Positions 1 through 5,521 of a stretch of 5,685 bases of DNA are shown here, one piece after another. Within the stretch, counting starts at the first letter, position 1. Every line of letters begins with the position of its first letter. The notes below the pieces were generated by a model. It did no database searches, was not told the origin of the DNA, and saw only the letters and a list, made by a program, of their open reading frames with translations. The position numbers and the translations under genes were made by a program. Source of the DNA: JADFRG01 sp964590515 (lineage in GTDB: Bacteria > Chloroflexota > Anaerolineae > Anaerolineales > E44-bin32); NCBI GenBank assembly GCA_964590515.1, contig CAZPZD010000075.1:1-5685 (forward strand), written 5' to 3'.

Positions 1-2
1 TG

Positions 3-404
3 TTCGAGGCGTGGACCAAGCCCGAGCTGTTCAAGCAGTGGTGGGTGCCGAAGTCGATGGGCATGTCCCTGCTTTCCTGCGAGATGGATGTCCGTGTCGG
101 CGGCGGGTACCGCCTGGTATTCGACCTCGGGGATTCGAACTCGATGGCGTTCTTCGGCAGGTACCTCGAAGTGGTACCTCACTCGCGCATCGTCTGGACC
201 AATGAGGAAAGTGGTGAGGGTGGCGCCGTCAGCACGGTGACCTTCGCCGAAAAGGGGGGCGAGACGCGCGTGGTCTTACACGAGCTCTATCCCTCGAAGG
301 AAGCACTCGACGCGTCCCTCGGGGCGTACGATGGAATGAGCGAGACGTTCGACCAACTGGACGAGCTTGTCGTGTCCCTGGGCGCGAGTCTGGGTCGGTC
401 ATGA
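3..404 (+). CDS. AHSA1/SRPBCC-domain protein, 5' end missing
   Basis: The reading frame is open from the left edge (first whole codon at 3) to TGA at 402-404, giving 133 residues. The visible N-terminus, FEAWTKPELFKQWWVPK, is the signature opening of the AHSA1-like branch of the SRPBCC (START/Bet v1-like) fold. It is followed by the usual pattern of a GGGYRLVF strand, a GRYLEVVPHSRIVWTNEE strand, a TVTFAEKGGETRVVLHE strand and a C-terminal helix (GMSETFDQLDELV). Family members are usually about 150-165 residues, so roughly 15-30 residues and the start lie outside the window. The internal GTG at 45 is not the start because the family motif begins before it. These proteins bind hydrophobic ligands in a helix-grip cavity, and most have no assigned substrate. 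The stop is 13 bases before the start of the next, truncated gene, so the two were probably one transcript. The fold is confident; the role is unknown. Confidence 0.88.
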   Translation, partial: FEAWTKPELFKQWWVPKSMGMSLLSCEMDVRVGGGYRLVFDLGDSNSMAFFGRYLEVVPHSRIVWTNEESGEGGAVSTVTFAEKGGETRVVLHELYPSKEALDASLGAYDGMSETFDQLDELVVSLGASLGRS

Positions 405-417
405 TGGAGAGAACAAG

Positions 418-516
418 ATGAACGCTCCCGCCTCAATCAGCATCACGCCGATCCACGTTGCCGACCTGCTCGCCGAGGGCGAGCGCACGCCGGTTTACGT
501 CCACGTTATCGCCTGA
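418..516 (+). pseudogene. N-terminal fragment of a probable MBL-fold hydrolase
   Basis: A 32-residue frame starts at ATG 418 with a good Shine-Dalgarno (GGAG at 406-409, eight bases upstream) and ends at TGA 514-516. The peptide ends ...EGERTPVYVHVIA. As I recall them, metallo-beta-lactamase-fold hydrolases of the N-acyl-homoserine-lactonase type begin in the same way (a short strand, then a PVYxxxI strand), followed by HPxGxxLxDTG and the HxHxDH zinc motif. Nothing after codon 32 in any of the three frames restores either motif, so the fragment lacks the whole active site. The intact ribosome binding site and gene-like spacing behind the AHSA1 gene suggest the start of a real gene cut off near 511-516, rather than a small functional protein. 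It could instead be a genuine short peptide. The family assignment rests on a short N-terminal match from memory. Confidence 0.45.
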
Positions 517-799
517 ACTCGTGTGGCTCGCGCACGAGCGCAAGCCGTGGCGACCTCAGGATGCCTAACTACTGATTATACGGAAATAGTTCCTCATATC
601 CGCCTGTCTTTGGGGCAAATGAGGAATTTATTCTCCTTATGCGCCCTAGTCGCGGTATTAGGCGGAATTGTTTCTTCTATTTCGACCCAATATCACTCAT
701 ATGTGAAGACGAAGCGATTCGACACTCCAGGTTAGAGCGCGGCTCCGTTGACAATAAGAGCGCCGGGGCACCTGACGCCGGCAGGCCCAGACCAGCCTC
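517..799. other. Non-coding stretch with AT-rich core
   Basis: No convincing gene is seen in this 283-base gap. From about 565 to 735 the composition is visibly AT-richer than the GC-rich genes on both sides. Short inverted repeats lie inside it: TTCCTCAT (590-597) with ATGAGGAA (619-626), TCCGCCT (599-605) with AGGCGGA (660-666), and GCCTAA (563-568) with TTAGGC (658-663). There is also a near-palindromic GGAA-ATAG-TTCC at 582-593. A 70-codon frame starting at 523 crosses the region and has one hydrophobic patch, but it lacks a ribosome binding site and resembles no family I know. The stretch may be remnant or imported DNA, or the regulatory leader of something lost. Confidence 0.5.
762..782 (-). 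terminator. Possible weak terminator after the methyltransferase
   Basis: GCCGG (762-766) and CCGGC (778-782) form a five-base GC stem with an 11-base loop, 18 bases beyond the stop of the minus-strand methyltransferase. Read on the minus strand it is followed by the moderately T-rich GCTCTTATTGT. The stem is short and the tract interrupted, so this is only a candidate. Confidence 0.3.
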
Positions 800-1546
800 T
801 CACTCCCGTTCGATCACCCAAACATGCGAAAGACCGAAGACCCGCAGAGGGGTTCGCTCGCAGCGCTGTAACAAAGTGCGGAGCCAGCGCCCAAACCGGG
901 GCCAGCGGGCGATGAGGTTGTCGTAAGCGCCGTAGATCGTGGTGCGGCTGACCACCCGCACCGGGAGTCCCACGAACAGTCGCTCCAGCGCGCGGGCGGT
1001 ATACGCCCGGACATGCGGGGCCAACCGATCGCGTAACCCGACCGGCAGGTAGTTCACGAACGGGATGTTCCCGAACCGGTAGCGACCGCGCCAGAAGATC
1101 CCATGGGTCTCAAATGGATAGCCGCGGTTCGGGACGAACAGCACCAGCCGACCGCCTGGCCCAGACGGTGAGGGGCGCCGCAGCGCCCGCACGATCTCTG
1201 CGATGGCAGCTGCGTCGTCGGCAACGTGCTCGATGACCTCGTGGGAGAGCACAAGGTCGAAGGAGCCGTCGGGGAAGGGCAGTCGTTCGCCGAGGGCCCG
1301 GACCAGTGCGGGATGGCGACGAACGGCCTCGAGCGCCCGCTCTCGATCGAGTTCCAGGCCGAGGGCCCGCTTCGCTTCAAGCGCCAGTCGCTCGAGATAG
1401 AGCCCGACCCCGCAGCCGTTGTCCAGCACCCAACCCCGCTCACGACCGGCCGCGGCCGCTTGAATCATCCGCAGCCTCCGCTCTTGGCCGGCCCGCCATA
1501 CCGACGACGGCTGACCGAGGAAGGCGGCTTTAGTGAATTCTGTCAC
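800..1546 (-). CDS. Class I SAM-dependent methyltransferase (Methyltransf_11 type)
   Basis: This 248-residue protein has the Rossmann-like methyltransferase core. Motif I is VLDNGCGVG (residues 40-48), the acidic end of strand 2 is in LGLELD (62-67), the ALGERLPFPDGSFDLVLS segment spans 84-101, and the EVIEHV helix at 103-108 is typical of Methyltransf_11. It transfers the methyl group of S-adenosylmethionine; the acceptor is not predictable. The C-terminal part (GNIPFVNYLPVGLRDRLAPH, then an arginine-rich tail) resembles methyltransferases found near glycan or lipid genes, but this is not diagnostic. The start is GTG at 1546. It was preferred over the ATG at residue 27 because FLGQPSSVWRAGQERR looks like a conserved family N-terminus. 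No clear Shine-Dalgarno precedes it. It is the last gene of a minus-strand cluster, 128 bases behind the YdcF-like gene, and may have its own promoter. Confidence 0.88.
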   Translation of the reverse strand: MTEFTKAAFLGQPSSVWRAGQERRLRMIQAAAAGRERGWVLDNGCGVGLYLERLALEAKRALGLELDRERALEAVRRHPALVRALGERLPFPDGSFDLVLSHEVIEHVADDAAAIAEIVRALRRPSPSGPGGRLVLFVPNRGYPFETHGIFWRGRYRFGNIPFVNYLPVGLRDRLAPHVRAYTARALERLFVGLPVRVVSRTTIYGAYDNLIARWPRFGRWLRTLLQRCERTPLRVFGLSHVWVIERE

Positions 1547-1645
1547 AAGCGGCGGGCTTCGAGACTCGGAGTTGCGGGCGGCTTCGACCCAAGGCGATGG
1601 GTGTGAGAGTCAGGCCGCGGGGAGATCCGTCCGACACAGGGTCGG

Positions 1646-1654
1646 AGTCTAACA
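1646..1654 (-). promoter_or_regulatory. Candidate extended -10 for the methyltransferase
   Basis: The minus strand reads TGTTAGACT, an extended -10 (TGn plus TAGACT), 20 bases beyond the YdcF-like stop and about 100 bases before the methyltransferase GTG. It closely matches the TGCTAGACT upstream of the 2H gene, and the bases after it are also alike (CCGACC against CGGCCC). No -35 is visible. A TCCGAC/GTCGGA hairpin (1630-1635 with 1641-1646) would fall at the 5' end of the transcript. Confidence 0.33.
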
Positions 1655-1670
1655 CCGGCGCCCGCGCCGG
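1655..1670. repeat. GC-rich hairpin after the YdcF-like gene
   Basis: CCGGCGC (1655-1661) and GCGCCGG (1664-1670) are perfectly complementary across two bases, only four bases past the YdcF-like stop codon at 1675-1677. On the minus strand it is followed by TGTTAGAC rather than a T run, so it is more likely a 3'-end stabilising or attenuating hairpin than an intrinsic terminator. Confidence 0.4.
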
Positions 1671-1674
1671 CCGG

Positions 1675-2475
1675 CTACGGCGACTCGAGCCAGCCCTGCA
1701 GCCGGTAATACCCGAGGGCCAACCCTTCGCGCAGCGCCGCCTCGCTCGCATCAAGGGCCGCCGGATGCGGAATCAGTCCGCCGGAAATCACCACGTGGCC
1801 CTCAGAGTGCTGCGCGGAAGGCGAAGGAATCGGATCCAGACCCTCGGCGCGCATAGTGGCGAGCGCCCGCCGCATGTGGATTGGAGAGGTCACCAACACG
1901 AACGTCGGCTCGCCGTTCGCCAATAGCAGCGATGCAAGTCGCAGCGCCTGCTCCCGGGTGCTGCCAGACTGCGACTCCAACCGGATCCGGTCCACCGGAA
2001 CCCCAGCCGCCACCAACTCTTCCAGCATCGGCACACTCTCGGGGGTCAGAATGCCAACTTCCGCTCCGGCCCCCCCTGATACCAGAACGTCGGCCTCGCC
2101 CAGCAATCTGGCCAGACGCACTGCTTCGAGCACTCGCAGACTGGTCGCGTCGCTGAGCTCGTTGATCTCTCCGCCTTGGGCTCGGTAGGTGACGCTGCCA
2201 CCTGCCAATACCACGATGGTCTGCGCTCCACTGGCCTCGCTGGCTTCCCGGATGGGCTGCGACCCATCCAGCAGCGCACTCTCGAGACCCCGGGCGACAA
2301 TCGGCATGCTCAAGAGCAGGTAAAGCACGGCCAATGCCCCCAGCAACGCGTCGCCCCACTTGCGGGTCGAATTACTCACATAGATCAGGATGACTCCCAC
2401 CAGGACGCCCACCAGCAGGAAGGTTTCGGAACCTGGCATGAGATAGGCCTTGAGGAACTCAATCGGGAGATCCAT
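1675..2475 (-). CDS. YdcF/ElyC-family membrane protein (DUF218)
   Basis: This 266-residue protein has two N-terminal membrane helices (about 18-33 and 42-60) followed by a DUF218 domain. The domain hallmarks are all present: IVVLAGG (87-93), the LVSGG strand-turn (131-135), the acidic/serine loop ESQSGSTREQA (167-177), and LVTSPIHMRRA (194-204). The family usually has T-x-E-N-A in the third motif; here it reads TREQA. Members include E. coli YdcF, which binds S-adenosylmethionine, and ElyC and SanA, linked to cell-envelope integrity; the reaction is not established. The domain probably sits outside or at the membrane face. The start is ATG at 2475, supported by AGGAG (complement at 2481-2485) seven bases upstream. 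It follows the 2H gene by 39 bases on the same strand, so the two are probably one operon. Confidence 0.9.
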   Translation of the reverse strand: MDLPIEFLKAYLMPGSETFLLVGVLVGVILIYVSNSTRKWGDALLGALAVLYLLLSMPIVARGLESALLDGSQPIREASEASGAQTIVVLAGGSVTYRAQGGEINELSDATSLRVLEAVRLARLLGEADVLVSGGAGAEVGILTPESVPMLEELVAAGVPVDRIRLESQSGSTREQALRLASLLLANGEPTFVLVTSPIHMRRALATMRAEGLDPIPSPSAQHSEGHVVISGGLIPHPAALDASEAALREGLALGYYRLQGWLESP

Positions 2476-2514
2476 CGATGCTCCTGCTTTACTCCAACCC
2501 GCCGCGGCGGTCGG

Positions 2515-3003
2515 TCACCCGAGGGGTAGGGTCAGGCGAGGGATGAACGGAGCGACATCGTCCGGCAGACCGACGTACAGGTGCAGCTTCTCCACCCGAA
2601 AGGTGAATGAGGGTGGCTCGGGGAGCGGGATCGTGCCGGGATCGCTCGCCCGGCCAAGGATCAGATGCGGCCGGTAACCCGCATCGGCATAGTCGGGGTA
2701 GGCCTTCGCCAACGCCTGATAGAGCGCCAGGATCGGCGCGGGTTCGGCCGGATCCAGCGCCACCGCGTCGTCCAGGGTCGTGTAGTGGTCGAGGGTGATC
2801 TCGAATGGAGAAATCTTGCCGCAGATCGATTCGAGCTTCCCACCCTCCTCCTCGGCTAAGGCGGCCGGCACGAACGGGTAAAACAGTGTGATGTGGGCCG
2901 GAACCTTCGCAAAGGACTTGGGGTCGTGCTCTTCCCGCAGCGGATAGGCAAACGCCTGGACCGGCTTTGGGGCAATGATCAGCAGGGCACTTTCCATTTC
3001 CAC
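2515..3003 (-). CDS. 2'-5' RNA ligase-like 2H phosphoesterase family protein
   Basis: This 162-residue protein has the length and layout of the 2H superfamily (LigT/2'-5' RNA ligase-like, PF13563 type). The first catalytic motif is intact in VPAHITLFYPF (H37, T39). The second, in YRPHLILGR, keeps H113 but has Ile at position 115 where Thr or Ser is expected. 2H proteins hydrolyse or form 2',3'-cyclic phosphate or 2'-5' linkages in RNA or nucleotides; the substrate here is unknown and the altered second motif makes activity uncertain. The start is GTG at 3003, with an in-frame ATG two codons later at 2997. An in-frame TAG five codons upstream rules out a longer N-terminus. There is no Shine-Dalgarno, but a -10 element lies nine bases upstream, which points to a leaderless mRNA starting at or near the GTG. 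It heads the minus-strand cluster and is divergent from the methyltransferase at 3091. Confidence 0.85.
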   Translation of the reverse strand: MEMESALLIIAPKPVQAFAYPLREEHDPKSFAKVPAHITLFYPFVPAALAEEEGGKLESICGKISPFEITLDHYTTLDDAVALDPAEPAPILALYQALAKAYPDYADAGYRPHLILGRASDPGTIPLPEPPSFTFRVEKLHLYVGLPDDVAPFIPRLTLPLG

Positions 3004-3012
3004 TTCGGGCCG

Positions 3013-3021
3013 AGTCTAGCA
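3013..3021 (-). promoter_or_regulatory. Extended -10 promoter of the 2H gene (leaderless)
   Basis: The minus strand reads TGCTAGACT: the extension TGC and the hexamer TAGACT. The hexamer ends nine bases before the GTG at 3003, so transcription would begin at or within two or three bases of the start codon. No -35 match is present at 16-18 bases. The absence of a ribosome binding site fits leaderless translation. Confidence 0.55.
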
Positions 3022-3049
3022 TGTTTCGGTATTCAATCCGCTCCCATGA

Positions 3050-3068
3050 AGGTCCCAATGGGGGGCCT
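3050..3068. repeat. Imperfect inverted repeat upstream of the -10
   Basis: AGGTCCC (3050-3056) pairs with GGGGCCT (3062-3068) except for one T-G position, with a five-base centre. It fills the space where a -35/-10 spacer would be and touches the TATAAT at 3068, so it could be an operator for the + strand methyltransferase. It may equally be chance. Confidence 0.25.
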
Positions 3069-3073
3069 ATAAT
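3068..3073 (+). promoter_or_regulatory. -10 box of the + strand methyltransferase
   Basis: A perfect TATAAT lies 17 bases before the ATG at 3091, within the 87-base divergent gap. The best -35 match (ATGAAG, 16 bases upstream) is poor. A start near 3080 would give a leader of about ten bases that still contains GAGG just before the ATG. Confidence 0.5.
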
Positions 3074-3090
3074 GGCAGGGCGAGGTAGAC

Positions 3091-3735
3091 ATGGATTGCT
3101 GTCAGTGCCAGGGGATCGAGCGCGAATTTTCAGCGGAGGCGGCCGAGAGCGAGCGAGAAGCTTACCGGGAGGACGGCCCGGCCGACACAACCCAGGATCT
3201 CATCGAGGCGATTCTGCCGCAGGGCGTCGAAGGCCTCACACTGCTGGACATCGGCGGCGGCATCGGAGCGATACAGCACGCTCTGCTGCGGGCCGGGGCG
3301 AAGTCTTCGACCGCGATCGAAGCTTCTACCGCATTCGCCAAGGCCGCCAAGGATGAGGCCGAGCATCTCGGTCTCAGCGCCGAAGTGACCACCCGGCATG
3401 CGGATTTCGTGGCGGTGGCCGAATCCATACCCGCTCACGATGTAGTCACCCTGGACCGGGTGATCTGCTGCTACCACGACATGGAATCGCTGCTGGGGCT
3501 GGCTTCGGCCCGGGCGAACAAGATGCTCGGGATGGTGTATCCGAGAGACTCCTGGTGGACACGGCTCGCCTCGACGTTCGGAAATATCTACTACGGCCTG
3601 CTCCGCAACCCGTTTCGCACCTTCGTGCATCGCGATCGAGCGATCGCGGCGGTGCTGACCGGAAACGGTCTCCGCCGCTCCTTCCACAAGCGCAAGTGGA
3701 TCTGGCAGGTCGCGGTCTGGTCGAGAGCGGACTGA
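3091..3735 (+). CDS. Class I SAM-dependent methyltransferase with Cys-rich N-terminus
   Basis: This 214-residue protein carries a clear SAM-binding core: motif I LLDIGGGIGA (51-60), the acidic strand-2 end in TAIEAS (74-79), DFV (105-107), and DVVTLDRVICCYHDM (117-131), the strand-4 region. Its opening, MDCCQCQGIEREF, and the C-terminal segments VYPRDSWW (149-156) and NPFRTFVH (173-180) match a conserved family of small bacterial methyltransferases that I recognise as uncharacterised; the methyl acceptor is unknown. The clustered cysteines (C3, C4, C6) and C127/C128 could bind a metal or form disulfides, but that is inference. The start is ATG 3091, with GAGGT at 3082-3086 four bases upstream and a TATAAT 17 bases upstream. 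It is unrelated in sequence to the methyltransferase at 800-1546 apart from the shared fold. It is divergent from the 2H gene and convergent with the molybdoenzyme gene. Confidence 0.88.
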   Translation: MDCCQCQGIEREFSAEAAESEREAYREDGPADTTQDLIEAILPQGVEGLTLLDIGGGIGAIQHALLRAGAKSSTAIEASTAFAKAAKDEAEHLGLSAEVTTRHADFVAVAESIPAHDVVTLDRVICCYHDMESLLGLASARANKMLGMVYPRDSWWTRLASTFGNIYYGLLRNPFRTFVHRDRAIAAVLTGNGLRRSFHKRKWIWQVAVWSRAD

Positions 3736-3766
3736 GGCCGAAGTTAGAGTTGGGGCGTCGTCGCAA

Positions 3767-3791
3767 AACGGGTGGCAAGTGCCCACCCGTT
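3767..3791. terminator. Bidirectional terminator between convergent genes
   Basis: AACGGGTGG (3767-3775) and CCACCCGTT (3783-3791) form a perfect nine-base stem with a seven-base loop. The stem can be lengthened by CA/TG across one bulged base. It sits 31 bases past the + strand methyltransferase stop and 26 bases past the stop of the minus-strand molybdoenzyme. On the minus strand the stem runs into TTTTGCG; on the + strand it is followed by GGTGTTT, so it should work better for the molybdoenzyme transcript. Confidence 0.75.
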
Positions 3792-3817
3792 GGTGTTTCA
3801 GCTGACCACGCGCCTGG

Positions 3818-5407
3818 CTAGATCGTAATCTTGAAGTTGTGCAGGCCGGTGGCTCCATCGGGCCGGACGCCTTCCGAGCTCTCGATCTGCGGGTTTCCGG
3901 TGGCATCGGCCGCACGCACCCGAAAGGTATGCCGGCCGGTCACAACCGGCCAGTCGTAGCGCCACTGGACCCAGGTGAGCCCGCTGAGGGCTGGCGCCCG
4001 CAACTGAGCCTCCGCCCAAGGCCCATCGTCGACCTGAACATCCACTCTGCTGATCCCTGACGCGCCGGCATAGGCGATGCCGCCCACCGGGAGCGTACCG
4101 GCAGCTTCATCCACCGCCTCCCGGGCGACTGCGTCCACTACCGAGGTCGTTCGAACGAAGGCCTCCGCGCTCCAGCCCCGCTCGACCCAGTAGCCTTCCC
4201 CTTCATGGTCGAGCACCTCCATATTAACGATCCACTTGGGCTGCTTCATCCCGTAGCGGTTGGGGATGATGATCCGCAGCGGGTAGCCGTGTTCGTGCGG
4301 CAGCGGAGCCCCGTTCATTTCGTAGGCCAGGATCGTGCGCTGGTCTAGCAAATCCGCCATCGAGACACTCTCGTAGAACCCATCGGCGGCCTCGATGAAC
4401 AGCTCCTGCCCGTTCGATCGCATTCTGGCCAGCTCCAGCACATCCATCACCCGCACGCCGGTCCAGCGGGTGGTGCTGATCAAGTCGCCGCCAATGGGAT
4501 TCGAGATGCAGGAAAGGGTATGGTAGTAGCTGACCGCCGGCATGGCTCGCAGCTCGTCCAGGGTGAGACTAAGCGGCGAGTCGACCAGGCCGCCCAACTC
4601 CAATCTCCAACTCGCCGGATCCAGCTGCGGCATGCGGGTATTGATGTCTATCCGATAGAAAGTCTCGTTGGGCGTGATCTCGGCCCGGGTTCCAGGGGCC
4701 GGTGCGATTCGCCCCGCTAACTCTTCGGCTGGCGGGGAATCCACGGTTCCCACGGTGTCGCCCGCAACAGGCGTCGGGACTGCAGCTTCCGGCTGCCCGA
4801 ACACCCGGCCTAGGCCCCACGCGCCGACCGAGACCGCGCCCACCCCGCCCGCGGTAATCTGGATGAAGGTCCTCCGGCTGATCGGAGAGCCGGGTTCGGC
4901 CGCCAGCGCCGGGCCGGCCCGCTGAATCAGCCAGGCCAGGACCCAGCCCCAACCCACCAGCAGCACCGCGAGCCACAATCCGCTCATCAAGACCGAGGCC
5001 CGGGCCGACCCCAAGCTGGCCGAAATCAGCCACAGCCCGAGGAACAGCAGCGCCCCGCCGCGCACTCCGAAGCCGCTGAGCTGATCAGGTTTCCTCCGCC
5101 CAAATACGCCGAGCAGCAGGCCAAACGCGGTGCCGATGGCCACGAACAACAGCAGCGCCAATCCTTGCTCGGCGGCTTTGGCGACGACGGCTGTGGGGCC
5201 GAGCTGCACCAGGTTGACCAGGCTGACCAGGGTGTCGATCCCGAATGTCAGCAGCCCGCCGGGCAGGACCCGGGCCATCCAGTCGAACAAGTCGAAGGGC
5301 AGGAATGGCAGGCCGGCCAACCGCTCGCCGAGATAGCTGAGTGCCAGAACCGGGAACGCGGTCAACGCTCCGAGGCCGGCCGCCATTGTGATCGATGTCG
5401 GTTTCAC
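3818..5407 (-). CDS. Membrane-anchored sulfite oxidase-type molybdopterin oxidoreductase
   Basis: This 529-residue protein has three parts. Residues 1-165 hold about five hydrophobic segments (roughly 5-26, 48-68, 80-102, 117-134, 138-161). Residues 177-200 carry a twin-arginine motif, SRRTFIQ, plus a hydrophobic stretch. From about 240 comes the oxidoreductase molybdopterin domain, with the Mo-ligating cysteine C300 in TLSCISNPIGG, RWTGVRVMDVL (314-324), and HEHGYPLRIIIPNRYG plus KW (371-392). A sulfite-oxidase dimerisation-like beta domain follows at about 415-529. It probably oxidises or reduces a small substrate outside the cytoplasm; the substrate is unknown. There is no heme domain and no histidine before residue 296, so the membrane part is not an MsrQ-like cytochrome and an external electron partner is needed. 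The start is GTG 5407, set by GGGAGG six bases upstream. The gene is convergent with the + strand methyltransferase and shares a terminator with it. Confidence 0.92.
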   Translation of the reverse strand: MKPTSITMAAGLGALTAFPVLALSYLGERLAGLPFLPFDLFDWMARVLPGGLLTFGIDTLVSLVNLVQLGPTAVVAKAAEQGLALLLFVAIGTAFGLLLGVFGRRKPDQLSGFGVRGGALLFLGLWLISASLGSARASVLMSGLWLAVLLVGWGWVLAWLIQRAGPALAAEPGSPISRRTFIQITAGGVGAVSVGAWGLGRVFGQPEAAVPTPVAGDTVGTVDSPPAEELAGRIAPAPGTRAEITPNETFYRIDINTRMPQLDPASWRLELGGLVDSPLSLTLDELRAMPAVSYYHTLSCISNPIGGDLISTTRWTGVRVMDVLELARMRSNGQELFIEAADGFYESVSMADLLDQRTILAYEMNGAPLPHEHGYPLRIIIPNRYGMKQPKWIVNMEVLDHEGEGYWVERGWSAEAFVRTTSVVDAVAREAVDEAAGTLPVGGIAYAGASGISRVDVQVDDGPWAEAQLRAPALSGLTWVQWRYDWPVVTGRHTFRVRAADATGNPQIESSEGVRPDGATGLHNFKITI

Positions 5408-5413
5408 TCATCG

Positions 5414-5419
5414 CCTCCC
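5414..5419 (-). promoter_or_regulatory. Ribosome binding site fixing the molybdoenzyme start
   Basis: The minus strand reads GGGAGG followed by CGATGA and then the GTG at 5407-5405. This strong Shine-Dalgarno with six-base spacing selects the GTG over the in-frame ATG at residue 8. An overlapping ATG just upstream is in another frame. Confidence 0.75.
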
Positions 5420-5465
5420 GCGCCCAATTATGGCGCAGATCAACCGCCCTAGGGTAGCCAGCAAG

Positions 5466-5484
5466 GCTTAACAGACCCTTAAGC
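5466..5484. promoter_or_regulatory. Candidate operator: CTTAA repeat, 11-base period
   Basis: GCTTAA (5466-5471) and TTAAGC (5479-5484) form an inverted repeat with a seven-base centre. The same bases also give two direct CTTAA copies exactly 11 bases apart (5467 and 5478). TTAACA followed by five bases and TTAAGC resembles the geometry of Bacillus PhoP boxes (TTAACA-like hexamers, five-base spacer). It lies between the divergent molybdoenzyme gene (start 59 bases away) and the right-edge gene. The identity of any regulator is inference. Confidence 0.35.
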
Positions 5485-5521
5485 ACTGGGGACAGGCTCA
5501 CGGCCTGGCCTGGCGGGCGGT

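Noticed and set aside
575..580. TATAAT on the minus strand in the AT-rich gap
   Set aside because: There is no -35 or TGn extension, and no minus-strand gene lies downstream within the window, so a promoter role cannot be supported.
523..735. A 70-codon + strand frame with a hydrophobic patch, after the truncated hydrolase
   Set aside because: It has no ribosome binding site, spans a sharp composition change, resembles no known family, and its GTG start lies just past the truncated gene's stop. Best treated as a chance opening.
748..753. Perfect TTGACA on the + strand
   Set aside because: No -10-like hexamer lies 16-18 bases downstream, and the only thing ahead is the end of a minus-strand gene.
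2489..3190. Long minus-strand frame overlapping the 2H gene in another phase
   Set aside because: The 2H frame has family motifs while this one has Arg/Pro/Gly-rich low-information sequence, so it is a shadow frame.
3130..3915. Long minus-strand frame antisense to the + strand methyltransferase
   Set aside because: It covers a gene with clear SAM motifs, is rich in Arg/Pro as typical of shadow frames in GC-rich DNA, and extends into the molybdoenzyme's 3' end.
5493..5507. CAGGC/GCCTG inverted repeat upstream of the right-edge promoter
   Set aside because: Five-base arms in a GC-rich stretch with tandem GGCCT copies are likely by chance; nothing else supports an operator.
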